A DNA stretch of 64,000 nucleotides from positions 4,860,467 through 4,924,466 of the forward strand of contig OX457047.1 in the NCBI GenBank assembly GCA_949752735.1, read 5' to 3'. This document shows, in pieces, positions 9,460 through 19,627 of the stretch. Position 1 is the first letter of the stretch. Each line of letters opens with the position of its first letter. Below the pieces are notes generated by a model. It searched no databases and was not told where the DNA came from. It was given only the letters and a program-made list of their open reading frames with translations. Made by a program: the position numbers and the translations under genes. Source of the stretch: Lumbricus terrestris (taxonomy: Eukaryota > Annelida > Clitellata > Crassiclitellata > Lumbricidae).

Positions 9460-10230
9460 ATCAATCACTGTACAGTAGACGTATGACAGATATCCATCTG
9501 CAAGGCATGATAATTATTATTGTAACTATTAATAATATCATTATCGTTGTCGTTGTCGATTTTTCTATCATTTATTTCTGTTGCCCGTGTTATCAGAAGA
9601 GACTTATGTTGGGGTAGTAGTTGTATTAATAGTAGAAATAGAAGTAGTAGCAATATTAGCAATTCTTTTTGCCTCAACATTGATTCTAAACAACTGTAGG
9701 GTCTCCAACTCATTCAAAACTCATCAGCCAGAGCCGTCACCAGAACTCTCCAAGGTCATCACATCAACACACATCCTGAAACCATTCCAATGTCTATATA
9801 CTTAGAGAAAGACAAAGGTGACGCTAACCAGCTTTGTTTGGTTTTGTTGCTTTTGGTCTTGTTAATTGTAGTAGCTGTATTTACATGCATGTAATGTATG
9901 TAATGACAACCAAGGTGTAGCAGCAGATTTTTCGAAGAAACGGTTGAGCCAGGTCCTCAATGCCATGTATGCAATACGCTGAGGAGAAGGGAGCCAATGT
10001 AAAACATCTCGCATATAAGATGAGACATGACCATGTTTTGAGATACTTGTATGGCCAACAAATCCTGTCGCATAGCGGAGGACCCGGTATTCCACGATAG
10101 TAGATTATTTTGAATGTGTGCAAAACATAAATCATTATCGATTTTTAAATTGTCGTGAAACTGATAACGAAATATCGTTCAGCAGAACGGTAATTGATTT
10201 CACTTCACTTGATTTAAATGGAAAGCATCG
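9460..10230 (+). repeat. Duplicated block, copy 1 (upstream of A1)
   Basis: Aligns by eye with 25330-26085. Shared words include GTTGCCCGTGTTATCAGA, GGTGACGCTAAC and CGGTTGAGCCAGGT. The blocks continue through A1/A2 and B1/B2, giving a paralogous pair of about 2.7 kb. Confidence 0.7.
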
Positions 10231-10240
10231 CTGATGCAGA

Positions 10241-10276
10241 ACACCGTTTTAACGTATTTAGCTCACACTATATAAA
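10241..10276 (+). promoter_or_regulatory. PSE-TATA promoter A1
   Basis: ACACCGTTTTAACG, then TATATAAAC at offset 28; predicted +1 T10301. The paralogue A2 at 26093 is conserved through GTGGATT and then diverges. Confidence 0.8.
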
Positions 10277-10300
10277 CTGTGCGCAGTGGATTATTTCACA

Positions 10301-10325
10301 TTGGCCTGTTAGGAAGCCTTACGAA
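10301..10325 (+). ncRNA. Candidate small RNA of locus A1
   Basis: Starts at T, 32 nt after the TATA start. The first unalignable segment relative to A2 begins a few nt upstream of it. The open frame at 10355-10597 is not recognisable as protein. Confidence 0.3.
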
Positions 10326-10736
10326 GAACAAGTAATCAGCAACAATACGATGCGGTGGATGAATTTCACTTAGCATTAAGGAAAATAAGTCTGAGTGTCG
10401 ATCTTTTTGTACTCGTTAATTTTATATTATACAATTGCAAAAATATAAAAGGTGTTTTAAAGTGCGATTTAAAGTTATCGCAATGCGGAATTTGTAAAAG
10501 CCACGCAATAGCGAAGCGCAGGATACTGTCTTATTCACAAGCTTATCATCTGATACCAGATTTTGAAAGCGACATCTTTTGTCGTCCATGGCCATAAGGA
10601 TACAGAGGTAACCATGGAAACACTAAAACTGATTTATATTACATATTTATATCACGATATTTTAAATCGCAGTTATTCAGTCCAGTCTCCAGTGTGTAAA
10701 TATTTATAACAAAATTGAAATTGTAGTTGATATTGA

Positions 10737-10772
10737 ACACCTTTTAACTTGGTATAAACAACTGTATATATA
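10737..10772 (+). promoter_or_regulatory. PSE-TATA promoter at 10.7 kb
   Basis: ACACCTTTTAACTT, then TATATATATG at offset 28; predicted +1 T10797 in a TAAT context. It forms a convergent, inverted-repeat-like pair with the locus at 11155. Confidence 0.65.
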
Positions 10773-11119
10773 TGTTATGAAATAATTGCCACATAATTGC
10801 CTGATGTGGTATCGGCATCTTATAATTAGTAGTAATCAGTGTGGAATGTGAGCTAGGCATTGGACCAAATGAATGAATGAATGAATGAATAAACGAATGA
10901 ATGAAAAACTGGCGGGTCTCATGGAGGGAATCCGAGAACGAGGTAGTCCGAGGATATCGTGGCTAGACAACATCTCGCAATGGACTATCCTCGTGCATGG
11001 ACACACACCTGCGGATTAAACCATGTAGCAAGCCATCGCGAATCGACGATGGCGATAGGACATGACACGTCAGTAGCCATTTTTAAAGCTAAACTATTTT
11101 TACAACCACTTTTATAATA

Positions 11120-11155
11120 AATATATATAATTGTATATACCAACTTAAAAGGTGT
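11120..11155 (-). promoter_or_regulatory. PSE-TATA promoter at 11.15 kb
   Basis: Minus strand ACACCTTTTAAGTT, then TATATATTTA at offset 28. The sequence before the PSE (GATATTGA) matches the 10737 and 26850 loci. Confidence 0.6.
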
Positions 11156-11669
11156 TCAATATCTGTTGTCAAAGTTCCACACTTTGTCGGTAATAATTTA
11201 TTTTATTACACAATGTCGTTGAATAGTTTACTATCCAAGTCTACAAGCAAATGTCTAATGTATTATCGAAGTGTGCTTTGAGTAATGATTCCGTTAAACT
11301 CCTTTTAATGTATTCACCGTATAGGAATACTTTCTTTTTCAGATGCTGTTCGCGCATCTGCATTGCATACTGTCGGTTCTGTTAGCAGTTAAGATTGATG
11401 ATAATAAGATAACTGCATAACTGTATACTAAAATCGGTTGCGGTCCATCAATCGAATTGTTGAAAAAACGAAAATTATAATAAATTTTTATTACGCCCTA
11501 AATGCGTCTAGGCTTGGCTTTAGAAGAGCTGAAATATGACAAGCAAATTTGCTTCGACCATAAACTGTCGTTAAACTATGAATCAATCCAACCCAGTCTT
11601 AACGTATCGTTGAATATGTCGCACTATAATTATGAACAAACGAAACCACGTATAATATTGTTCACCAAA

Positions 11670-11705
11670 ACACCTTTTTGACGTGCTTATCTGCGGTTAT
11701 ATAAA
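11670..11705 (+). promoter_or_regulatory. PSE-TATA promoter B1
   Basis: ACACCTTTTTGACG, then TATATAAAAG at offset 28; predicted +1 T11730. Paralogous to B2 at 28099, with GTGCTTATCTGCGG shared between PSE and TATA box. Confidence 0.8.
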
Positions 11706-11729
11706 AGCAGAGTTCAGAATTTTAAAAAA

Positions 11730-11754
11730 TCGTCGCAATTTGAATTGTCAGCGA
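11730..11754 (+). ncRNA. Candidate small RNA of locus B1
   Basis: A 25-nt stretch starting with T between an A-rich leader and the conserved CATCATTGTGGTTTAGCC. The equivalent 25 nt in B2 are unrelated while both flanks match. This is the clearest example of a private window. Confidence 0.4.
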
Positions 11755-11786
11755 CATCATTGTGGTTTAGCCTCTTCAAGAATAAG

Positions 11787-12108
11787 CTCCCCCAAAGACC
11801 GACCCACGCCTCAAAGTGGGAGGGTGGCAACAGTCAAGTAAGGGAATGCCTGCTGGGGCTAAGCCATCAGTGGAGAAGGTTTCGACCGAAGTACCACCTA
11901 GGGCGCTTCGCGGGGTGGACAGGCCCAGCAGGAACCCTGAAAGAGCTGGCTAACGTGGGCGGCAACCAGTCCCCAAAAGAGGTTTATCAGAATCTGATGA
12001 GTGTCGATGCTCTGACAGCAAAAGAAAAACACGATTGTAACTTGATGCCAGTACAACGGCATCGAGCACCCACGGGCATTGGTCCCTCGGTTGTTGATGA
12101 TGATGATG
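11787..12108 (+). mobile_element. Non-autonomous element with (TGA)n tail and 8-bp TSD
   Basis: Compared with B2, the B1 downstream flank is split by 322 bp bounded by AGAATAAG at 11779-11786 and 12109-12116; the B2 counterpart is one uninterrupted AAATAAG. The insert ends in TTGATGATGATGATG, a simple tail of the kind made by LINE machinery. The 130-aa frame at 11745-12137 overlies it and is not a recognised gene. Confidence 0.7.
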
Positions 12109-12517
12109 AGAATAAGAGCAAGAATGAAGATAGCTAGTTAGGCGTGAATGTAGAACTCCCATGTAGACAGATAAAGGGGCACAAATTTCGCAATAAACCT
12201 GAGGAAGTATGCTTTATTCATCTGATATGCAACAACACAACCACACACTGATCTAGAATGTGTCATAATTCAATTTTCAATATTTCATAGGCCTAGTTGG
12301 GAATATACAGCAGAAATACAACTGTCCTCTGACAGTGCTTTGTGTACTGGACCTGCACGTAGACCCCATAGAATATGATAGAATTCTAAGGCATGTATTT
12401 GTAATGTACTATAATTGTATAGGCTGCTGTCCGGGAGTGCAAATGGTTGCGGTGCTCTTGTATTGTTAATTGGAATCTCTTTATGTTTCGGTAGGTTGTA
12501 TGCAAACGCTGTTTAAT

Positions 12518-12553
12518 ATACCCTAGACTAGGAATTAGGTTATGTTATAACAT
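12518..12553 (+). promoter_or_regulatory. PSE-TATA promoter E4
   Basis: ATACCCTAGACTAG, then TATAACAT at offset 28, preceded by CGCTGTTTAA as in family E. It faces the minus-strand promoter at 12641, so transcripts would converge. Confidence 0.45.
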
Positions 12554-12606
12554 CTAAAAGATTGCAAAACGTTGGATGAAGACAAACCCAACGTTTCAAG
12601 TCAGAA

Positions 12607-12641
12607 AACTTATATAAAGATTAATATCCTAAAAGAGGTGT
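12607..12641 (-). promoter_or_regulatory. PSE-TATA promoter at 12.64 kb
   Basis: Minus strand ACACCTCTTTTAGG with TATATAAG about 25-27 nt away; predicted +1 T12582. Confidence 0.55.
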
Positions 12642-12990
12642 CATAAATGAACCCTAGAGGTAGTTTCAGTTTGATAAACTCTCAGAGTGCAATCAGTAGC
12701 GCGTCAGTATACATTATATAAACAGGCAGATCTCCCTTATTTAAACCACCGATCTTTCCACCGGATGTTCCGATTTATGAGATCGGAAGTGACTCTACGC
12801 AGACAATTCCAGCTCCATCGTTATAATTATTACGAAATTTTTTCTATTATTATCAATATCGTCGTCATTTTGTTACCTGTATTCGGACTTGACCTCAATG
12901 ACCGTCTTTTAGGATATTAATCTTTTCTATTATAAGTTTCTTTTGCTTGATAAGAGCTGAGCATATTGTCAATTCATTCGCATCCTTTAA

Positions 12991-13026
12991 TTGATATAAC
13001 GTAACTTGGCTCCGAGTCTGGGGTGT
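12991..13026 (-). promoter_or_regulatory. PSE-TATA promoter E5
   Basis: Minus strand ACACCCCAGACTCG, then TATATCAA at offset 28, preceded by GCTGTTTAAG as in the other E loci. Confidence 0.5.
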
Positions 13027-13125
13027 CTTAAACAGCAAATGTGCATACAACCTGCAGAAAAATTGATAGATTCCAATTAACAACACAAGCGCACCGCAAC
13101 CATAAAAAGACCGTGAGCATCACAT

Positions 13126-13440
13126 TCAGTGGCGGTGCCAGGATTTCAGGTTTGGGGGGGGGGGCTGAAGCTCCATGCCCTTCCTACCTCCCAGGGACGA
13201 AACTGGAAAATATCATTAGAGAGAATTGTGGCTTAAATTGTTACAACTTTTTTTAAAGCTTTTGGAAGTGGTTGTGTGGCTGGGACGAGGAAATTTTTCC
13301 GAAAACCCAAATTTCTCGCGTGGCTTACCGGTGGAGGTCGAAGTGTCGGAGTGTGGTGTTGTGGGTGTGGTGTGTTTGGGTTGTGGCCGTAGTGGGTCGA
13401 ATCCTTAATTTCCCGGGAAACGCCGGGTACCACAGCTAGT
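13126..13440 (-). mobile_element. hAT-like end plus partial dispersed repeat
   Basis: CAGTGGCGGTGCCAGG at 13126 resembles the TIR heads at 50055 and 63965 (hAT-like MITEs). From about 13258 the minus-strand repeat of the 6775 family runs to its head at 13440 (CGCCGGGTACC). Confidence 0.5.
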
Positions 13441-13489
13441 AGATTAATATGCCAAAACACTTTTTCCCCAGAGCGCGTCCTTTCAGGCA

Positions 13490-13720
13490 TAAGCTGTCGT
13501 TAAATTCCTCCACTGTTCATCTCAGAGTGGCTTTGTGGTCACAGATTCAGTCAAACAATCTGGAAACCGTGCATTTGTTCTATTATAGCTGGTCCGAAAG
13601 AATGGAATAAACGTAGGGACTTTATTCGCAAAGCAAAGCAACTTCTTTATCGCTCTTCAATAAAAACCTGAAGACTTTCTTGTCTAAGATTTATTATTTG
13701 AAGACTTTCTTGTTACAGAC
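13490..13720 (+). pseudogene. LINE RT C-terminal remnant, second copy
   Basis: Paralogue of 1370-1625: GGAAACCGTGCATTTGT, TAGCTGGTCCGA and AGAATGGAAT are recognisable, with more indels. Confidence 0.6.
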
Positions 13721-13754
13721 GTTTAAGCAAGATTATAAAACAATTTAAATACTG

Positions 13755-13790
13755 AATTATTATATAAATATTCACTTTAAAAACAGGTGT
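13755..13790 (-). promoter_or_regulatory. PSE-TATA promoter at 13.8 kb
   Basis: Minus strand ACACCTGTTTTTAA with an overlapping TATATAA about 24-28 nt away; predicted +1 T13730. Same subfamily as M1 (558) and 18805. Confidence 0.6.
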
Positions 13791-13969
13791 TTAAAATGAA
13801 CCTCAGTTCATTTGTGACTTGCACATAAAAACCTGAAGACTTTCTTGTCTAAGATTTATTACGGGAAAAGACTTTCTTGTTACGTTATTCGTACTACAGA
13901 ATTTTTGTTTGTAGTCATGTTATAAATTACAGCTCAATAAAAATGCGCGAAACTTCGCCCACTTTGCAG

Positions 13970-14020
13970 TCTAACATTGCCAGTCCCAAGCCTGAATAAA
14001 GGAGGGGCGACGCTTCCGAT
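13970..14020 (+). repeat. Recurrent module GCCAGTCCCAAGCC...GGCGACGCT
   Basis: Representative of a 40-nt module found about ten times in the array: near 1265 (-), 3400, 5255, 8350, 8855, 9300 (-), 13975, 21480, 30250 and 30985. It resembles the GTCCCAAGCCCGGATAAA words of some RTE-type LINE UTRs. I infer old LINE-derived material carried along by duplication. Confidence 0.6.
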
Positions 14021-14161
14021 CCGTGTTTTCACACAGAGTCGTCAAATTGAGAGTACTATTTCTACTTCTTGGGCAGCAATGCAACAACTGACCCCAAGTA
14101 GCTTTTAATTCTGCAATCATATAGAACAATAAAAAATGAAAATGATAAAAACAAATATTAA

Positions 14162-14197
14162 ACACCGCGTTTACGTATAATAACCTTTCCTATAAAA
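14162..14197 (+). promoter_or_regulatory. PSE-TATA promoter C5
   Basis: ACACCGCGTTTACG, then CTATAAAAT at offset 28. The sequence then re-enters block sequence upstream of C2, so this looks like a truncated tandem copy. Confidence 0.5.
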
Positions 14198-14288
14198 TAA
14201 AAAATCTCCTACCAAGTAGTTATATGCCGCAGCAAACATGGAGATCTATTCAAAAAAGAATGAAAATGATAAAAAAAATTAATATTAA

Positions 14289-14324
14289 ACACCGCTATTA
14301 CGCATAATAATCGTGCTGATAATT
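14289..14324 (+). promoter_or_regulatory. PSE-TATA promoter C2
   Basis: ACACCGCTATTACG, then TGATAATT at offset 28; predicted +1 T14349. Confidence 0.65.
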
Positions 14325-14348
14325 GAAAAGCAGCTCATTGTTTCGTTT

Positions 14349-14373
14349 TATTATTCAACTACCGAGAATGATA
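14349..14373 (+). ncRNA. Candidate small RNA of locus C2
   Basis: Private window relative to C1, C3 and C4. The flanks AGCAGCTCAT and GATACACTTGGAGACACAC are shared. Confidence 0.3.
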
Positions 14374-14655
14374 CACTTGGAGACACACGGTTCATGGTTG
14401 ATCTAAGACGGCTAAAGATAAAAAATGTAATGGTTAGATTAGGTGGGTTCAAGTTCAATCCTTCTTCTCCTTACACACGTTTATCATGTAAAGGTCATTG
14501 AACAAGTCTTTCACTCACAATGACACTCAGTTCATCATTACATATTGGGCTGCGGAGCATGCGCGCGTGGTTATGTATTGATCACAACTGCTGTTATTTG
14601 ATAATACTGCTATCGCTTGGAATATTGTTATCTTAGCTGTGTGTCTACACTAAGT

Positions 14656-14680
14656 TGTTTGGATTCGGTTAGTTTCACTA
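14656..14680 (-). ncRNA. Candidate small RNA of locus G2
   Basis: Starts with T in a TGAT context, 32 nt after the TATA start. Divergent from G1, G3 and G5 from here on. Confidence 0.3.
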
Positions 14681-14704
14681 TCAATGGCCATTTAATGCTT
14701 GTAA

Positions 14705-14740
14705 AATTAATAGCACATGATGTACGCGTTTTAAGGGTGT
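14705..14740 (-). promoter_or_regulatory. PSE-TATA promoter G2
   Basis: Minus strand ACACCCTTAAAACG, then TATTAATT at offset 28. Divergent partner of D2, 78 bp apart. Confidence 0.7.
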
Positions 14741-14818
14741 TTAAATATATTATCTTATCGATGCCTCGTGACTTGAACGTGAAAATTGACTTATCTGTTT
14801 AATCAATGTAAAACTTAG

Positions 14819-14854
14819 ACACCTTAAAACATTTGTTCTTGTATAATATTTATT
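14819..14854 (+). promoter_or_regulatory. PSE-TATA promoter D2
   Basis: ACACCTTAAAACAT, then TATTTATT at offset 28; predicted +1 T14879. Confidence 0.7.
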
Positions 14855-14878
14855 CTTCACGCGTTCCATTGCTGCTCG

Positions 14879-14903
14879 TATTCCTCGGCTGTCTTCAGAA
14901 TAA
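14879..14903 (+). ncRNA. Candidate small RNA of locus D2
   Basis: Same position as in D1 and D3, with a different interior. The flanking CACGCGTTCCA and CTGGAACCGTG remain complementary. Confidence 0.35.
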
Positions 14904-15030
14904 GAACTGGAACCGTGAGATGTCGCCAATTAATTATATTACGTATAATAATTCAAATATTTTATCCCAATGTAGTCGGTGAGTGTGGTTCTTTTGGTCG
15001 GATTAATTCGCAGTTTTAATTATTCACTTA

Positions 15031-15671
15031 CCCTCGGAGGCTAACCTGGGGTGTTTTTTTCACCCCACTGTCAGAATTTGCCCAGAATTTTTTTACTGCT
15101 TTGAAATTTTGCCATGTGCTTTTGTGTATCTGCTCATAGATGATTTTTGCTTAATTCCACATTTTAATTTTTTTATATTGAATGCATGGTCACGTGACTG
15201 ACGTCACATAATGGCCTTTGTTAATAATTTATTTCTCTTGAAGAGGTTTCAACGGTAATCTGCAACCAATGCAGCTAAACTGGTACCAGAATTGATATCA
15301 ATGTATTGAAGATGATGATAGTGATGATGATAATGAAGAGTTTGCTGATTGTAATGATGTCTTGAAGCTAGATACTGTTGAAATCGATGATGTCATAGAC
15401 CTAGCCTATGTTTGGCAACATTGTATGTGGAAAGCATGCAACAAAGCGTTACATGTTTAAGCTTATTATATGACCGTAGACTCGATGATTATGCTAATAT
15501 TTTAACTTGGTTTAGTTTCATAGTTTGTAAATTCCATGCTGAACTTGAATTAAGTGTCATTTTTAACCAAACATGGTGTAATTTATATGATAGGCCTCAA
15601 ATGGTGTGGGGTAAAAAATATACCCCCAGGTTATCCAATATGTGATTTTTTTATAGGTTAGCCTCCGAGGG
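15031..15671 (+). mobile_element. piggyBac-like MITE, 641 bp
   Basis: Perfect 17-bp terminal inverted repeats CCCTCGGAGGCTAACCT, with TTAC on the left and TTAA on the right as target site. The CCC start and TTAA preference are those of piggyBac elements. The interior near 15300-15400 encodes an acidic stretch (EDDDSDDDNEEFADCNDV), like the N-terminal part of piggyBac transposases, so it may be a deletion derivative. No catalytic domain remains. Confidence 0.75.
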
Positions 15672-15674
15672 TTA

Positions 15675-15965
15675 AGACGACACCTTAAAATGCTGCCATT
15701 GCAATGTGGAAATTCAAAAGTTTCTAATGGGTCACAGAAAAAGTACAACTATTTTGTTTAAGATGAACTCAGGGTCACTGAAATAGTGAAAAAGTATGTA
15801 GCAATTTTGTTAAGACGACACCTTAAAATGCTGCCATTGTAATGTGGAAATTCAAAAAGTTTCTAATGGGCCACTGAAAAAGTACAGCTATTTTGTTAAG
15901 ACGACACCACAAAATGTTGTCATTGCAATGTGGAAATTCAAAAAGTTTCTGATAATTTTCTCAAC
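15675..15965 (+). repeat. Short tandem unit TTAAGACGACACC...
   Basis: Three diverged units containing AAATGCTGCCATTGCAATG and TGGAAATTCAAAAGTTTCT. Related sequence is at 61430-61500 and weakly at 48480-48860. Despite the ACACC word there is no TATA at offset 28. Confidence 0.7.
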
Positions 15966-16039
15966 ATCATCAGCATTTACCTGAAGTGTAAAATGTCTGC
16001 TTTAATTTTTCCACTCGGATTGTTTCACATTTACTCCAG

Positions 16040-16170
16040 AGGGCATCCCCTCCCCATACCTCTTCCTCTCGGTGCCACGCGCATCGCGAGCGTCCTTCGG
16101 ACGCTCAATTCTCCCCCCCAGAAACCTCAATTTCCCCCCGCCCTGAGGAGAGGACTAGATTAAACACTGC
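16040..16170 (+). repeat. Partial copy of repeat family R
   Basis: Ends with GGAGAGGACTAGATTAAACACTGCATT, related to 61605-61640 and 41665-41700. The other part of family R, (CA)n plus AGGAGCATAAGGGGTTGGCA, is missing here. Confidence 0.5.
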
Positions 16171-16741
16171 ATTGAGTCCCCAACAGCTGATATTAAGCTT
16201 ATATGTGGATGGAGTTACTGCACCTTCAGTGCGATGCAACGCCGCAGCAGAAGTATGCTTCAGCGAATTTTTATGCCGTACTAATTGTATCTCCCCAGAT
16301 GATGAGAAGTTGAAAAATGTCACTTCCGCGTGTGTTTATTTTTGCAAAATTAATTAACTTCCATTTGCTTGGTTTTGAACAATGACACTAAAAGGTAGGC
16401 CCTATGTTTTTCTCCTGTAATTTTGGTGACTTTGGTTTCGAGGACTTAGAACATTTAGAACACTTATGAACACTCAGTCTCTTGGCTTAACTAAATCCGA
16501 GTAGAATTACTCTGAACATTGCTTTGGATACCTAAAAAATTAGAGTCATTTTAAATTTTGATTACAGCATAATTTCTTCAATTATAGCGCCCATGCATTT
16601 TTCGATAATTGAGATAGAATGTTTTTTTTCAATTTTGTTTGTAGTACCATTATAGATACACTTAAAATATAATATTATGTGAATTTCACAGGATTTTATC
16701 CTATTGTTGCAGAATTGTATGCTGCAATGACACATAACTTG

Positions 16742-16975
16742 TGGGGAGCGGTGGTGTAGTGGTGGCGTCGTTGCCTTGAAGCCGGATGGTTCGAGGTTCG
16801 AATCCACTTCAAGTCGCCGCGTAGGGGCCTTGGGCAAGTCCTTTACTCGTAATTGCTCAGCGCTTTGGCGTGAAACTTCGATGCAGTGTCCGCTCTGCAG
16901 TCGGGAGCGCCTCTGAGCAGTAGGCTTGAAGGGGCGCTATAACAAGTGCACATACAAACAAACAAATTATATAGT
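16742..16975 (+). mobile_element. tRNA-derived SINE
   Basis: GGTGTAGTGGTGGCGTCG (A-box region) and GGTTCGAATCCAC (B box) start a body with GTCGGGAGCGCCTCTGAGCAG and GGGGCGCTATAA, ending in (CAAA)n-like sequence. At least four plus-strand copies occur in the window. It is not a tRNA gene, because the cloverleaf is not maintained. Confidence 0.85.
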
Positions 16976-17138
16976 TTCACGTGCACGAGAATATCTTTAT
17001 GTTTGCGGCCCGCGAGTCATTAAAAATTTCAAATGCGGCCCACATACTGACTTGAGTTTGAGACCTCTAGTCTAGACCTTGCATTACGCTAACACTAATG
17101 TGAATGTAGGAGTTAAAATTGAGTGCATGGAAATTTTA

Positions 17139-17174
17139 TATAAATAGATTCTTTGGCATCTATTCATAAGGTGT
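17139..17174 (-). promoter_or_regulatory. PSE-TATA promoter at 17.2 kb
   Basis: Minus strand ACACCTTATGAATA, then TATTTATATAAA at offset 28. Confidence 0.5.
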
Positions 17175-17367
17175 CTAAACATCACATAACCGATTTGGTA
17201 TGAAATGATAACATTTTCTGATCAGCCCATATTTTAAAAATTGTTATCTAATCCGTTAATAATTCCCTAGTGCCAATTCGATGATCATGTGCTAAGTTTC
17301 CGCAGATCTACAGTGAATAAATATCTCATGCAGGCAATAGAATAATTCTGCAAAAATTTGTTTGGTA

Positions 17368-17460
17368 TGGATGGATGGATCCGATTTGACCAGGGTCTAT
17401 GACAACAGAGGCCGTTACCATGGACAGAAATTTGTTCGGCGTATTACATCACTTGAGAGT
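17368..17460 (-). repeat. Dispersed repeat with (ATGG)n, inverted copy
   Basis: Inverted copy of the 4463 repeat: ATGGATGGATGGATCC, GACCAGGGTCTATGACAAC, GACAGAAATTTG. Confidence 0.75.
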
Positions 17461-17464
17461 TTTT

Positions 17465-18790
17465 TTCATGCAAAACTAAATACTTATACAAAATAATTAA
17501 GAACGAGCGAGCGAACGAACGAACGAACGAACGAACCAACGAACGGACGAACGAACGAACGAACGGACGAACGAACGAACGAACGAACGAACGAATGAAT
17601 GAACGGATTAATGAATAGAATTATGGTGTCATCGAATTCTGCAATTGAGTACTTTATCAACCGTGCGAAAAACAACACGTGGAATTTTACGAAACTAAAT
17701 ACTTATACAAAATAATTAGGAACGAACGAACGAACAAACAAACGAACGAACGAACGAACGAACGAATGAATGAATGAATGAATGGAATTATCGTGGCATC
17801 GAATTCTGCAATTGAGTACTTTATCAACCGTGCGAAAAACATGTGGAACATGTGGAATTTTACAAATCAAAATACTTATACAAAATAATTAAGAACGAAC
17901 GAACGAACAAACGAACGAACGAACGAACGAACGAATGAATGAATGAATGAATGGAATTATCGTGGCATCGAATTCTGCAATTGAGTACTTTATCAACCGT
18001 GCGAAAAACATGTGGAACATGTGGAATTTTACAAAACTAAATACTTATACAAAATAATTAAGAACGAACGAACGAACAAACAAACAAACGAACGAACAAA
18101 CAAACGAACGAACGAACAAACTAACGAACGAACGAACGAATGAATGAATGAATGAATGGAATTATCGTGGCATCGAATTCTGCAATTGAGTACTTTATCA
18201 ACCGTGCGAAAAACATGTGGAACATGTGGAATTTTACAAAACTAAATACTTATACAAAATAATTAAGAACGAACGAACGAACAAACAAACGAACGAACGA
18301 ACAAACTAACTAACGAACGAACGAATGAATGAATGAATGAATGGAATTATCGTGGCATCGAATTCTGCAATTGAGTACTTTATCAACCGTGCGAAAAACA
18401 TGTGGAACATGTGGAATTTTACAAATCAAAATACTTATACAAAATAATTAAGAACGAACGAACGAACGAACAAACGAACGAACGAATGAATGAATGAATG
18501 AATGAATAGAATTATCGTGGCATCGAATTCTGCAATTGAGTACTTTATCAACCGTGCGAGAAACAACATGTGGAATTTTACAAAACAAAATACTTATACA
18601 AAATAATTAAGAACGAACGAACGAACAAACAAACGAACGAACGAACAAACTAACGAACGAACGAACGAACGAATGAATGAATGAATAGAATTATTGTGGC
18701 ATCGAATTCTGCAATTGAGTACTTTATCAACCGTGCGAAAAACAGCATGTGGAATTTTACAAAACTAAAATACTTATAAAAACAATCAGT
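17465..18790 (-). repeat. Tandem array of about 180-bp units with (GAAC)n/(GAAT)n
   Basis: Eight copies of CTAAATACTTATACAAAATAATT (approximate) occur at spacings of about 158-219 bp. Each unit has a variable GAAC/GAAT tract and a constant part ATCGAATTCTGCAATTGAG ... TATCAACCGTGCG. The last copy joins the PSE-TATA locus at 18805, whose TATA region (ACTTATAAA) is part of the unit. The array therefore looks like local amplification of the downstream half of that locus. Confidence 0.8.
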
Positions 18791-18805
18791 TTTAGAAACA
18801 GGTGT
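18771..18805 (-). promoter_or_regulatory. PSE-TATA promoter at 18.8 kb
   Basis: Minus strand ACACCTGTTTCTAA, then TATAAGTA at offset 27. The downstream transcript region (about 18746 leftwards, CTGTTTTTCGCACGG) is the part repeated in the neighbouring tandem array. Confidence 0.6.
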
Positions 18806-19479
18806 CAAAAACGAACCCACATATATTTTTGGCTTGCAACAGAACATAAAAACAAGAGGTTTTCACGTAGGACGGTAGGAGACCGGTGCACAGACCTATA
18901 GAATTTATGAGACGATGTGTTACGAGTAAGTCCCGTTAATCAGACCGGAAGTGAGCCTATGAGTTCTCTTCCATCTTGTCACTCGATATTCTATCCCCCT
19001 TAAAGCTCTCGGCGGATGAATTAATCTATCCCCAGATTGAATGTTCCGGTCTTGACTATTCTGGGGATAAACCATTCTGCCCCTTTTATTGAACAATTGA
19101 TATAATTGAAAAGTTTATGTTGTAACCAAAATTTAAGTGATTCTAATTGTTTTACCTGCACTAAACAATGTTCAGAGCAAGGCAACTCGAATTTTCCTAG
19201 TTTCTCAAAGTGTTCTAAGCGTTTTAAATGTTCTAAATGCCCTAAAACCAAAGCAAGGATAATTCTCTAGTAGGAATAAACATGTTAGTGTCAATGCTCA
19301 AAAGAAAGAAGATGGAAGTTAATTTGAACACATAAATACAAGCGGAAGTGACTTTTTCAACTTCTCTTCATCTGGGGGATACGATTAATACGGCTGATAC
19401 TCTATTTCGTGACACCGGCTGTGTCAAACCTTTTCCCATTGGAATATAAGTGATAGGTCACTTTACGTCTAGTTTATTA

Positions 19480-19567
19480 AGTGCTGTAATACGCCAAGCA
19501 AATTTCTGTCCAGGGTAAGGGCCTCCGTTGTCATAGACCCTGGTCAAATCGGATCCATCCATCCACG
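19480..19567 (+). repeat. Dispersed repeat ending in (CCAT)n
   Basis: Direct copy of 4463-4550; it ends 24 nt before the PSE at 19591. Confidence 0.75.
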
Positions 19568-19590
19568 TCTAGTTAGAGCGGATGCCTTAG

Positions 19591-19627
19591 ACACCATTAA
19601 GACGTTGTTAATCGGTTCAATATAAAA
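19591..19627 (+). promoter_or_regulatory. PSE-TATA promoter F5
   Basis: ACACCATTAAGACG, then AATATAAAAC at offset 28; predicted +1 T19651. Confidence 0.55.

Noticed and set aside
11745..12137. 130-codon gene
   Set aside because: The frame spans an insertion border defined by an 8-bp TSD and includes the (TGA)n tail; no known motif.
15675..15965. ACACCTTAAAATGC words as further PSEs
   Set aside because: No TATA-like sequence at offset 27-28; they belong to a tandem repeat unit.
16742..16830. Functional tRNA gene
   Set aside because: A and B boxes are present, but the acceptor and anticodon stems do not form and the sequence continues as a multi-copy SINE.
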